A stretch of DNA of 64,000 nt from SKHV01 sp963678565 (GTDB taxonomy: Bacteria; Bacteroidota; Bacteroidia; Bacteroidales; Prolixibacteraceae), in the NCBI GenBank assembly GCA_963678565.1, contig OY782875.1:2542001-2606000 (forward strand), given 5' to 3'. Every line of letters starts with the position of its first letter. Positions within the stretch are counted from its first letter, which is position 1. Made by a program: the position numbers and the translations under genes. Under the pieces are notes generated by a model. It was not told where the DNA came from and searched no databases. It saw only the letters and a program-made list of their open reading frames with translations. Shown here piece by piece: positions 32,864-41,085 of this stretch.

Positions 32864-34999
32864 ATGAAGTTTTTAAAAAACATAAGGCAGAAAAACTGGT
32901 ACGAGACCTTAAGAAGAGCATTCTGGAGCAATCCCGATCGCTTAATGGCTTTAAAAACAGGTATTGTTATTGGCGCACTCATTATTCCGTTTCTTATTCT
33001 GAATAAGCCTTTCTATGCAGTTACTCTTGGTTTAGGAGCACTCGCTGGTTCTTTATCCGAAACCGATGACCATCCGAAAGGCAGATTAAAGTCGATGCTT
33101 CTGAAAGTTTTCAGCTTTGGAATTGGAGGTTTTGCTGTTCAGTACTTTTATGATAATTGGTGGCTATTGTTAATATGGATTTCAATATCAGCTATATTAT
33201 TGATTTTAATTGGAGGCACTAACGAGCGCTATCGTGGCGTAACTTTTGGAACTTTATTGGTGAGCATTTATGCGATGATTGGAGCTGAAACAAGTCCAAA
33301 TATTTACATTCAACCGATTCTTCTGACGACTGGTGCGCTATCGTTTGGCTTGTTTTCATTGATTCTGTTGTATTTTAGACCATGGCGACTTTTGGAAGAG
33401 CAATTGGCAAGAGGATTCAACGCTTTATCAAAATATTACGAAGAAAAATCAAAGCTATTTCCCAGCAATGATCAAACACAAAAGATCATAAGAACGCGAC
33501 TTTCAGCCTTAAACGTACAAACAGTAAGGGCTTTAGACAATTGCAGAGATGTTTTAAACAGTTATGGTGATGCTGTAAAAGACCATAAGCAATTAAAACC
33601 TTATCTGCATTATTTCATGGTCTTGCAAAGCTTGCATGAACGTGCTGCTTCTAGTCACGAAAAATATGATTTATTAAGTAACGATCCACAACATAAAGAC
33701 ATTCTCGATGGTATTGGTCAGGCAATTCATCAATTATCTCATGCAACCAATCGATTTGCAAAAAGCTTATTGACCAATATTAAATATGAGCATCCAGTGG
33801 CATTAATTTGGATGACAAACGCTTTGCACGACCAATTAAAACAATATCAAGTTGAATCAATACATCCGCTCGGAATGTTGATCAACAACTTGGATCGTTC
33901 TAATGCTACCTTGCAAAATATTAATAAATCTATTGAATCATCTTTGATTCCGAAACTTGGAAAAGATTCTAGATCGTTTGGGAAGAAATTAAAAGATCAA
34001 CTGACCATTCGTAATTCAAGAATGCGCTATGCACTTCGATTAAGTGTTGCATTGGTATTTAGTGTGCTCTTCTCTGAAATTCTAGACCTTGAAAAAGGAG
34101 GATGGATTGCGCTAACGGTGTTAGTCGTTTTACAGCCTAGCTATAGCGAAACAAGAAAAAGATTTGCACAAAGAATAATGGGCACCATTAGTGGTGTTTT
34201 TCTTGGTGTTGTTGCGGTACAAATGCTAACTATTCCGGGACAGGTAGCCTTTTTAATCGTTTCGGCATATTTTTTCACTTTTTTAATGAAGCGAAACTAT
34301 TCAGCTTCGGTAATTTTCATTACCACTTTTGTACTGTTTGCTTTTAACTTAATTAACCAACAAGGCATTTCAATTATGCTACCACGATTAACCGATACAA
34401 TTATTGGTGCCGTGTTTGCATTTTTGTCTGTTCGACTGTTATGGCCCGATTGGCAATCGAAAAATATACCACATTTATTAAAAGAAGCCATCAGTAAAAA
34501 TACCAGCTATTTCGAAACTATTTTAAATGAGTATGAGCATCCCACAACAGGCGATGATTACAATTATAGATTAGCTCGCCGTCAAGCACATCGTGCAGAT
34601 AATGCGTTGGTAACTACTTGGCAAAACATACAGTTAGAACCCAAAAAGCAACAAATGTTTCGTCGAAAAGCATTTCGTTTAACCTATATAAATCATGCTT
34701 TACTCTCCTATTTATCGGCTTTAGGAGCACACCGCGATGCACCAAATCTTCAAGTTGAATTTTTAAACTATGCAACTTCAATTTTGGAACTTTTAAAAAG
34801 CATTGATCATAGCTTGCAAAAGGAAAATCAATCGAATGCAATTTTTATTGGGAATATTTTAAACGAAATAAAAAATAGTATTGATACTGATTTCCATGAA
34901 AGCTCTAAACAGCAAATGGTTTTATTATACAATATTGCAGAAGTAACCACTCAGTTAATTGAAGAAACTAAAAGTTTTACTGAAACTTATTCAAAATAG
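32864..34999 (+). CDS. FUSC family inner-membrane protein (YccS/YhfK-like)
   Basis: An approximately 711-residue protein with two bundles of membrane helices (about 25-185 and 385-540 of the open frame), each followed by a soluble helical region, the layout of the FUSC/YccS family of fusaric-acid-resistance-type exporters. Sequence features include IVIGALIIPFLILN, GLGALAGSLSETDDHP and, in the second half, LEKGGWIALTVLVVLQPSYSETRKR. Function is probably efflux or envelope-related; substrate unknown. An ATG at 32846 opens the frame earlier, but a TACTTTTG (-7-like) at 32837-32844 would start transcription just after it, so I prefer 32864. Confidence 0.82.
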   Translation: MKFLKNIRQKNWYETLRRAFWSNPDRLMALKTGIVIGALIIPFLILNKPFYAVTLGLGALAGSLSETDDHPKGRLKSMLLKVFSFGIGGFAVQYFYDNWWLLLIWISISAILLILIGGTNERYRGVTFGTLLVSIYAMIGAETSPNIYIQPILLTTGALSFGLFSLILLYFRPWRLLEEQLARGFNALSKYYEEKSKLFPSNDQTQKIIRTRLSALNVQTVRALDNCRDVLNSYGDAVKDHKQLKPYLHYFMVLQSLHERAASSHEKYDLLSNDPQHKDILDGIGQAIHQLSHATNRFAKSLLTNIKYEHPVALIWMTNALHDQLKQYQVESIHPLGMLINNLDRSNATLQNINKSIESSLIPKLGKDSRSFGKKLKDQLTIRNSRMRYALRLSVALVFSVLFSEILDLEKGGWIALTVLVVLQPSYSETRKRFAQRIMGTISGVFLGVVAVQMLTIPGQVAFLIVSAYFFTFLMKRNYSASVIFITTFVLFAFNLINQQGISIMLPRLTDTIIGAVFAFLSVRLLWPDWQSKNIPHLLKEAISKNTSYFETILNEYEHPTTGDDYNYRLARRQAHRADNALVTTWQNIQLEPKKQQMFRRKAFRLTYINHALLSYLSALGAHRDAPNLQVEFLNYATSILELLKSIDHSLQKENQSNAIFIGNILNEIKNSIDTDFHESSKQQMVLLYNIAEVTTQLIEETKSFTETYSK

Positions 35000-35093
35000 C
35001 CTCTGGCAATTACATGACTCGTATTTGAACAATTTTTAGTTGTTAATGTATTAAAAGAAAGTTTATTAATCACAATTTTTAAAATTACCAGCA

Positions 35094-35300
35094 ATGAAAA
35101 GTAATATGGGGGCTGCAGATCGAATTATTAGATTAGTGATAGCGGCTGTAATTGCAATTTTATATGTATCAGGTATAATATCGGGGACACTCGGAATTAT
35201 TTTATTAATTCTTGCAATAATATTTGTTGCAACTAGTTTAATTAACTTCTGTCCTTTATACTTTCCTTTTAGGATAAGCACAAGAAAGAAGAAAAAATAA
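35094..35300 (+). CDS. DUF2892 small membrane protein
   Basis: A 68-residue protein with two hydrophobic helices. MKSNMGAADRIIRLVIAAVIAILY and SLINFCPLYFPFRIST (given in parts) match the DUF2892 (YgaP C-terminal-like) pattern: an N-terminal NMGxxDRIIR motif and a NFCPLY motif with one conserved Cys. In some proteins this module is fused to a rhodanese domain; here it stands alone. Role unknown. It ends in a basic tail RKKKK and is convergent with the ABC ATPase gene. Confidence 0.8.
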   Translation: MKSNMGAADRIIRLVIAAVIAILYVSGIISGTLGIILLILAIIFVATSLINFCPLYFPFRISTRKKKK

Positions 35301-35354
35301 AGAATATTTAGGATGTTTAAATAAATTTCTGAATTTAAAATTTAAACTGGCTTT

Positions 35355-36362
35355 TTATATCAATTCAGAGGTATTTGACATTTCATTTCCATTACGGAAA
35401 AAGTTTTTGGTTAATTGGATTTTTTCGTCCAACTGTTCTAGCTCATGGTAAAATTTACGCTCAATCTCATTGGTTTCAACAATTTTACGCATTCCTCCAT
35501 TTTTAATTACCACACGTTTGTCTGCTAGAAGAATCAATAGAGGATCATGCGTCGCCATCAACACAATTTTATCTTTTTGTACCAACAATTCTAAAGCTTT
35601 CTTTTTATTCACTCCGGCATTTTCAATTTCATCGATCAAAACAATTGGCGACTTACCAATACATGCAACATCTGCAATCATTAAGGCGCGAGATTGCCCC
35701 CCGCTTAAAAATGTCACCGGTGTATCGGGTTTAAACGATTCTCCCGACAATTCATTGGCCAACTCAATAACTTCATCAACCACTTGCTGAGCATTGGGTA
35801 TAAATCTACTTTGGGCATGTAGCATTAGAAAACTCTCTACATCCATATCCAAAACAAAATTCATATTTTGCGTAATTTGAGCAATGAGCTTTCCACCATA
35901 TTGACTTATTATATCGTCAGACGATGTTTTACCGTTAATTTTCACAACACGCTTGGTAGGCGTATCTTCATTAGCAAGCCACTCGATATCTGCCAACAAT
36001 CGGCTTTTCCCAGAACCTGTTGGCCCAACAATACAAGTTATTTCGCCTGGCTTTAATTGAAGATTACACAATTCTGCTTCTCCACTTTTATCCATTCCAG
36101 CAAGCACTTCCAAGGTTTTAATCTCACTGGTTTCTTCACAATTTGCTAAGCCAGAAAGCAATTCAGAAAATAAATTTTCAAATTCGAGTTTACCAAGTCC
36201 GTTATCTTCCCAAAATTGATCGTTAAGTGTATCAATAAATTCAGAAAAAGACAATTCAATTTCGTTGCTGTTTAAATTAAAAGAAGTGAAGAAATCGGCA
36301 ATCACCGGATACGCTTCCACCAGGTTATTAATTGGTATATCTTGATCAGAAATACTATTCAT
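35355..36362 (-). CDS. ABC-type ATPase with N-terminal DUF1858/ScdA-like helical domain
   Basis: A 335-residue soluble protein. Residues about 8-70 are helical and resemble DUF1858/ScdA_N (IPINNLVEAYPVIADFF). Residues about 83-290 are an ABC ATPase domain with every catalytic motif: Walker A GPTGSGKS (113-120), Q-loop region AQITQN, signature LSGGQSR (219-225), Walker B VLIDE (241-245) and H-loop His272. There is no membrane segment, and no permease gene is nearby. It is the third gene of a very tight set (1-base gaps) with a HypB/UreG-like GTPase and a cytosolic solute-binding-type protein. It probably moves or inserts something inside the cell rather than across the membrane; this is inferred. 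Confidence 0.7.
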   Translation of the reverse strand: MNSISDQDIPINNLVEAYPVIADFFTSFNLNSNEIELSFSEFIDTLNDQFWEDNGLGKLEFENLFSELLSGLANCEETSEIKTLEVLAGMDKSGEAELCNLQLKPGEITCIVGPTGSGKSRLLADIEWLANEDTPTKRVVKINGKTSSDDIISQYGGKLIAQITQNMNFVLDMDVESFLMLHAQSRFIPNAQQVVDEVIELANELSGESFKPDTPVTFLSGGQSRALMIADVACIGKSPIVLIDEIENAGVNKKKALELLVQKDKIVLMATHDPLLILLADKRVVIKNGGMRKIVETNEIERKFYHELEQLDEKIQLTKNFFRNGNEMSNTSELI

Positions 36363-36363
36363 A

Positions 36364-37050
36364 TTACAATTTTATTTTCCGGTTTAATCCTATCTGAAAG
36401 TCTTCTCCCACGCGGGTTTCCCCCAAACAATAAGAACATAATGCCGCAGGCATTGAAAATCGTAATTTCAAATCAACCACAGCTTTCTCTTGATTCGACT
36501 TCATGACAATCGAGGCTAATTTATCAGCTCCTTGCCCGGTTATACCATTCACAAAAAGCACGGTACTTTTTGGATTTACTTGCTGTACTTTAAAACGAAA
36601 AACTTCACGTTCGGCTTGCGAAACCAAATCGCTTTTGGTTACCACCACTACATCGGCCATTTTAACCATTGGCCCTGTTTTCAAAGGCGTATTGATTCCG
36701 CTTAAATTATCGAGCACACAAACCGCTAATACATCTTTTAAATGCGGTGCGCAACGATTACACAATCCTGCACTTTCGGTGATCAACATCGAAAATTTAT
36801 TTTGTTCTGCCCATTGAAAACACTCTTCAATATTAGAAACAAAATAATGGTCGGGACACAAATTACCAGCCAATCCTGTTTTTGCGGTGATTTTGTTTTT
36901 TTGGTAAAGTTCTTCATCAATGGCAGTTAAACAGTCGAATTTTATAACACCGCATTGTTTTTTTAAATCGTCAATACTCTCAATCATTTTAATAATGACA
37001 GATGTTTTACCAGAAGATGGCGGTCCTGCAAAAGTTACTAATTGTACCAT
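36364..37050 (-). CDS. HypB/UreG/CobW-like P-loop GTPase with CxxC pairs
   Basis: A 228-residue soluble protein. Walker A GPPSSGKT (9-16), a TESAG switch region (91-95), and VVVTKSDL (G4 motif, TKSD at 138-141) place it with the SIMIBI GTPases used in nickel and other metallocentre assembly (HypB, UreG, CooC relatives). Two CxxC pairs, Cys97/Cys100 (LCNRC) and Cys205/Cys208 (LCSYC), plus Cys33 and Cys40, could bind a metal or cluster. It starts 1 base after the solute-binding-type gene and ends 1 base before the ABC ATPase gene, so the three products should work together. No hydrogenase, urease or CODH genes are in the window. Confidence 0.7.
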   Translation of the reverse strand: MVQLVTFAGPPSSGKTSVIIKMIESIDDLKKQCGVIKFDCLTAIDEELYQKNKITAKTGLAGNLCPDHYFVSNIEECFQWAEQNKFSMLITESAGLCNRCAPHLKDVLAVCVLDNLSGINTPLKTGPMVKMADVVVVTKSDLVSQAEREVFRFKVQQVNPKSTVLFVNGITGQGADKLASIVMKSNQEKAVVDLKLRFSMPAALCSYCLGETRVGEDFQIGLNRKIKL

Positions 37051-37051
37051 A

Positions 37052-38251
37052 CTAATCCTTTTTATTCCAAACTTCCATAAATACCTCGCGTATATTCTCT
37101 TTCAATTTTCCAATATCATTTTGAGTTAAAAAATCCCACCCCAACCAACTTACTGTCTCAGGAAAATTTTCATTTTTAACCTCTTCGTGTGTACTTGGGA
37201 AAAATCGACCATTGAGCATTTCTCCAGTTTCTTTACTCAACAAAAAATCGAGCAACTTTTTATTTTCTTCAATTTTACTCTCTTTCGCCAATAGAAATAC
37301 AGGACTTGCGATTGCACCATCATTAGGCCAAACAACTTCTACATTTCTATTTTTAATTCGCTTTGTGAAAAAATAAGGCATGATATAAAAAGTACCACTT
37401 TCAGGCTGATCCTTTCCTGCCAATTTCACCATTTCGGCTGGATGCATTCCACTTTTAATGTTTTTTGCCAAAATTTTAATGGCATCCATTCCGAATTCTT
37501 TATAAAAAGGAAGCATCACTGCATTGCAAAAAAAGTTGTCTTCGCCGCGCATGACAATCTCATTTTCGAAATCAGGGTTCAATAGATCTTCCCACTTTTC
37601 TGGAATTGGACGTTCGCCTAATCGATTTTTATCAACTGCAATCACCAACATATTGGCAGTAAACATGGTAAAATTCTTATTGGGATCGCTAAAACCGACT
37701 TTCTCTAAATATTGATTAGGCGCTGTTGATTCGTATGTTTTAAAGACATTTTTGTTAATAAAACGATCAACAAATGGCCTATGAAAGAAATTATTAACAT
37801 CGGAAGCCATAATTATATCAGGCAACTCTCGCTCATCTTTGATACTATCGAGCAAGGGATAATATGACAATTCATGATTTACATTACCTTCAATCAAATA
37901 GTTTAAATCACGAAACAATTTGCCGTTACTTTCAAGAAATGATTCGGTAAATTCCTTAAATGGATTTCGCAATCCACAGGGCAACATTGCTGCAAAATTT
38001 AAATTTTCTTGATCTTTTAATATCGATTTTTCAGATATTTTTGAGGCGTTTTCAATCGAATTTAAAGTTTCAACAAACGAATCGACATCAATATCTTTTG
38101 ATTTTAAAAGTGTATTTAACTTGGTGAAACGACCAATTTTAGAAAGGTTTTCTGGTTTTAAATAGCTGCCTAATCCTTGTTTTTCAAAAATTGAAATAAT
38201 TGAAACATCAAGTGCAGCAATTTGCTGTAAATTCTCATCTCCTGTAATCAT
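37052..38251 (-). CDS. Cytosolic Fe(III)-type solute-binding protein with ScdA-like N-terminal domain
   Basis: A 399-residue protein. Residues about 8-67 (IAALDVSIISIFEKQGLGSY ... DIDVDSFVETLNSI) resemble the ScdA_N/DUF1858 helical domain found in iron-sulfur repair protein ScdA/Ric. Residues from about 85 look like a periplasmic binding protein of the iron or thiamine type: PDIIMASDVNNFF, then NMLVIAVDKNRLGERPIPEKWEDLL in parts, and DGAIASPVFLLAKES. Unlike ordinary binding proteins, it has no signal peptide or lipobox, so it should remain in the cytosol. First gene of the set; a perfect palindrome sits 16 bases upstream of its start codon. Confidence 0.68.
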   Translation of the reverse strand: MITGDENLQQIAALDVSIISIFEKQGLGSYLKPENLSKIGRFTKLNTLLKSKDIDVDSFVETLNSIENASKISEKSILKDQENLNFAAMLPCGLRNPFKEFTESFLESNGKLFRDLNYLIEGNVNHELSYYPLLDSIKDERELPDIIMASDVNNFFHRPFVDRFINKNVFKTYESTAPNQYLEKVGFSDPNKNFTMFTANMLVIAVDKNRLGERPIPEKWEDLLNPDFENEIVMRGEDNFFCNAVMLPFYKEFGMDAIKILAKNIKSGMHPAEMVKLAGKDQPESGTFYIMPYFFTKRIKNRNVEVVWPNDGAIASPVFLLAKESKIEENKKLLDFLLSKETGEMLNGRFFPSTHEEVKNENFPETVSWLGWDFLTQNDIGKLKENIREVFMEVWNKKD

Positions 38252-38266
38252 GGTTATTTTATTTGG

Positions 38267-38304
38267 TTTTACGCGTAAAAATTACTGCTTCGTATTAAAA
38301 CGAA
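38267..38304. promoter_or_regulatory. Palindromes upstream of the SBP-GTPase-ABC set
   Basis: TTTTACGCGTAAAA (38267-38280) is a perfect 14-base palindrome ending 16 bases before the ATG of the solute-binding-type gene. A second inverted repeat, TTCGT/ACGAA (38289-38293 and 38300-38304), lies next to it. Such an arrangement suits a repressor operator. The rest of 38305-38493 shows no gene. Confidence 0.5.
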
Positions 38305-38493
38305 ACATCATTCTTATTTTCAAGACCTTTATTTTCTGTTAGAAATTATACCCTTTTCCCCCAAAGAGTAAAATCCCATTTAAATAACCACTGCTTAAAT
38401 TTCTGAAAATTTTCTTGAATTCCTCTTATATATTTTAGAAATATTCGCGCTCTGCGATAAACTTTAATAATAGGAATGGAAGTTTTAACAAAC

Positions 38494-40221
38494 TCACCAC
38501 TTTTTGTGCAATCGGAAGCCTAAATAAGGATTTGCCTCCTCTTGTCGCAACCAATTACGATTGGTAACTCTGCAATAATTGGCATCACTACTCCAACTGC
38601 CACCTCGGTTGCTTCGAATATTATTTCCTGAATTATTAATGGGGTTCGAGCGAGGAATTCGTTGATAATACTCTTTATCATATTTATCGTAACACCATTC
38701 CCACACATTTCCACTCATGTCATGAATACCAATTTCGTTGGGTGTATACCGCCCTACAATATGACAATTGCCATAAGAATTTTCAATAAATGTTCCCAAT
38801 CCGGGTAAATAATTTCCACCTGCATAAAGAAAATCATATTCGAAACTTTTCTTTTGTGCATCGGTATAATGCATTTTAGCATATCGACCACCACGCGCTG
38901 CATATTCCCATTCCGCCTCGGATGGAAGCCTTCCTCGATTGGTCGCTCCTTCGACTACCTGACAAAACCGCTGAGCACCAATCCATGTGACATTTACAAC
39001 AGGATAATTCTCATATCCCTGTGTTGCTTTGAAAATTGAATCTTTTCGATCGAAATATATTTTAGTGTACTGATTGTCTAAATTGATAATTTTTTGACCT
39101 CGACTCACGCCTTTTAAATCAACCTGCTGATCGTTCATAAAATAACTAAACTGCTCGTTTGTGACTTCATACTTACTAATCAAGAAGCGATTTATTTTTA
39201 CCGGCATAGTTGGACTTTCGTCTTCATCATACAACTTCGCACCGATGGTAAACTCGCCTCCTTCTACCCGAATCATATCGACATAAACATCTTGTTCATC
39301 AGGATAAAATATAGTAAAGTCAACTTGTTCGCTTATGGGTAATTCTTCCACAAGTGTAATAGAATCATCTACTTCAATTGCGATTGAATCCATTGGGTAA
39401 ATTACATCGTTTTGCGTGAGTTCTGTATTAAGAACTAAAACGGTATCGAAATTAATAACAAGCAAAGAATCGAAATAAACCGTTTCAATATCGGGGAAAA
39501 ATGGTATCGAATCACCTTTAAACCATGGAATATCTCCTAAAATATAACTTGTTAATTTACTCAATTGTATCTGATCAAGCTGCAACTTGGCAGACATTTC
39601 GGTACTACTAAGAAAACGTTTTTGTTTTTCCTTAACCACCTTTGGAAACACGGGCATTGTTTCTTCCTCCATAAGCGATTCAGCAAACCACACTGGTAAA
39701 TCCAACAAAAATTCATTGCTTGCGGTAAAATATACTTTGGGTTTTAAATGAGGAATCATTGGTTTTAGGGGCTTCCGAAGTGCGACAATTCTCTCGTCGT
39801 CGAGATTTGAATCTTCAACAAATTTAGGATTGGCCTCAATTTCCATCTTCATCACCTCCAACATATCTTTATGATATCGATAACTAGATACATAATAAAA
39901 GCTATCGTAGATAATTGGCTTTTCATTAATTAAATCCACATCAATCAATAGCTCGCCCATTTTTATGTCAATTGTTGATCGATAGGTGCTAGTATCTTTC
40001 AAAATTTCATTTTTAATCCTAAGATTTGAATGTATGATTACTAAGGTATCAAGTTTATTGCGCTTGGATAATTGTTTTGCTTTTGACGAAGGTTCTAGTT
40101 GATTAAAATAGGGACTGTATTTTAAATATTTCTTTGCTGGCTTATTTTTTTGAGAATTACAGCTGCTAAAAAGCAATCCCAAAAGTAGAAGTAAGCTTAT
40201 ATAAGTAAAAACCTGTCGCAT
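38494..40221 (-). CDS. SUMF1 (FGE-sulfatase-like) domain lipoprotein
   Basis: A 575-residue lipoprotein (LLFSSC, Cys21). Residues about 30-330 have no domain I can name, with several DTVLV/DSI-type acidic repeats. Residues about 335-575 form a C-type-lectin-like SUMF1 domain: VEGGEFTIGA, YEVTNEQFSYFM, VNVTWIGAQRFCQ, RLPSEAEWEYAARGG, MSGNVWEWCYD and SNRGGSW. It resembles GldK/GldJ of the gliding/T9SS machinery in having this fold on a lipoprotein, but it is not next to gldLMN. The NYCRVTNR segment keeps one Cys of the sulfatase-activating pair and lacks the second, so catalysis is unlikely. Role: probably structural or in secretion. Confidence 0.72.
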   Translation of the reverse strand: MRQVFTYISLLLLLGLLFSSCNSQKNKPAKKYLKYSPYFNQLEPSSKAKQLSKRNKLDTLVIIHSNLRIKNEILKDTSTYRSTIDIKMGELLIDVDLINEKPIIYDSFYYVSSYRYHKDMLEVMKMEIEANPKFVEDSNLDDERIVALRKPLKPMIPHLKPKVYFTASNEFLLDLPVWFAESLMEEETMPVFPKVVKEKQKRFLSSTEMSAKLQLDQIQLSKLTSYILGDIPWFKGDSIPFFPDIETVYFDSLLVINFDTVLVLNTELTQNDVIYPMDSIAIEVDDSITLVEELPISEQVDFTIFYPDEQDVYVDMIRVEGGEFTIGAKLYDEDESPTMPVKINRFLISKYEVTNEQFSYFMNDQQVDLKGVSRGQKIINLDNQYTKIYFDRKDSIFKATQGYENYPVVNVTWIGAQRFCQVVEGATNRGRLPSEAEWEYAARGGRYAKMHYTDAQKKSFEYDFLYAGGNYLPGLGTFIENSYGNCHIVGRYTPNEIGIHDMSGNVWEWCYDKYDKEYYQRIPRSNPINNSGNNIRSNRGGSWSSDANYCRVTNRNWLRQEEANPYLGFRLHKKW

Positions 40222-40302
40222 ATTATTTATTATAGATAAAGGGGCAATTCATCAAAAATCTATCATAACATCTTCGTAACAATAAAAATTTGACAATATT
40301 TT

Positions 40303-40310
40303 TATCTTTG
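40303..40310 (+). promoter_or_regulatory. -7 element upstream of APS reductase gene
   Basis: TATCTTTG matches TAnnTTTG and lies 28 bases before the ATG, which fits a short leader. No -33 TTG at the usual distance. Confidence 0.4.
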
Positions 40311-40338
40311 TTGTTCTTAAAATTTGAAGATGTAAATT

Positions 40339-41037
40339 ATGGAAATAAACTTACCAAAAATTGAAGGAAAATCAATTGCTGATTCTATAAAACATTTATG
40401 TAAACTGTATCCCGGGCAAGTTGCCTTTACAACAAGTTTTGGATACGAAGATCAAGTGGTAACAGATATTATTGCCTCGAATAATTTACCCGTTGAGATA
40501 ATGACCTTAGACACAGGTCGTTTGTTTCAGGAAACGTATAAAGTTTTTAGTCGAACCATTGAGAAATATCCAATTAAAATAAAAACATTTTATCCACAGA
40601 CTGAAGCAATAGAAAATATGGTTTCGGAAAAAGGCCCAATCAGTTTTTACGAATCGGTTGAAAACAGAAAAGAATGCTGTTTCATCAGAAAAGTAGAACC
40701 ACTTCGAAGAGCTTTATCGCGAAAAAAGGTTTGGATTACCGGTTTACGCTCAGAACAATCGGCGAATAGAGAAACCATGGATGCAATTCATTGGGAAGAT
40801 GGTTTCAACATCATTAAATACAATCCATTGCACGATTGGACTTTAGACGATGTAAAAGCACATATCAAAGAAAACTTTGTACCCTATAACGTACTGCACG
40901 ACAGAGGTTTTGTAAGTATTGGATGTGCCCCCTGTACCAGAGCAATTCAGGAAGGCGAAGACTTTAGAGCCGGCCGTTGGTGGTGGGAAGATAATTCGAA
41001 AAAAGAATGTGGATTACACACACAAGGATCTAAATAA
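40339..41037 (+). CDS. cysH: Adenylyl-sulfate (APS) reductase, [4Fe-4S] type
   Basis: A 232-residue cytosolic reductase of assimilatory sulfate reduction, making sulfite from adenylyl sulfate. The PP-loop-like region is TTSFGYEDQVVTD and LDTGRLFQET. Two cysteine pairs, KECC (at about 112-113) and GCAPC (about 197-200), are those that hold the [4Fe-4S] cluster of APS-type enzymes; PAPS-type enzymes lack them. The catalytic Cys is in the C-terminal KECGLHTQ motif. It stands alone; no cysDN or sulfite reductase genes are close by. Confidence 0.93.
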   Translation: MEINLPKIEGKSIADSIKHLCKLYPGQVAFTTSFGYEDQVVTDIIASNNLPVEIMTLDTGRLFQETYKVFSRTIEKYPIKIKTFYPQTEAIENMVSEKGPISFYESVENRKECCFIRKVEPLRRALSRKKVWITGLRSEQSANRETMDAIHWEDGFNIIKYNPLHDWTLDDVKAHIKENFVPYNVLHDRGFVSIGCAPCTRAIQEGEDFRAGRWWWEDNSKKECGLHTQGSK

Positions 41038-41042
41038 AATAG

Positions 41043-41069
41043 AAAAGGCTGCATTAACTACAGCCTTTT
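41043..41069. terminator. Bidirectional terminator between cysH and aroC
   Basis: AAAAGGCTG (41043-41051) pairs with CAGCCTTTT (41061-41069), giving T-rich tails in both directions for the two convergent genes. Confidence 0.8.
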
Positions 41070-41085
41070 CTAATTATATTCTATT

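Noticed and set aside
37052..38251. Ordinary periplasmic iron-binding protein of an ABC importer
   Set aside because: No signal peptide, no lipobox, an added helical N-terminal domain, and no permease gene in the set.
38494..40221. Active formylglycine-generating enzyme
   Set aside because: Only one of the two catalytic Cys positions is kept and no sulfatase gene is nearby.
40270..40310. Complete -33/-7 promoter before cysH
   Set aside because: A TTTG is present but only 10 bases from the TATCTTTG element, too close for the Bacteroides spacing, so only the -7 element is reported.
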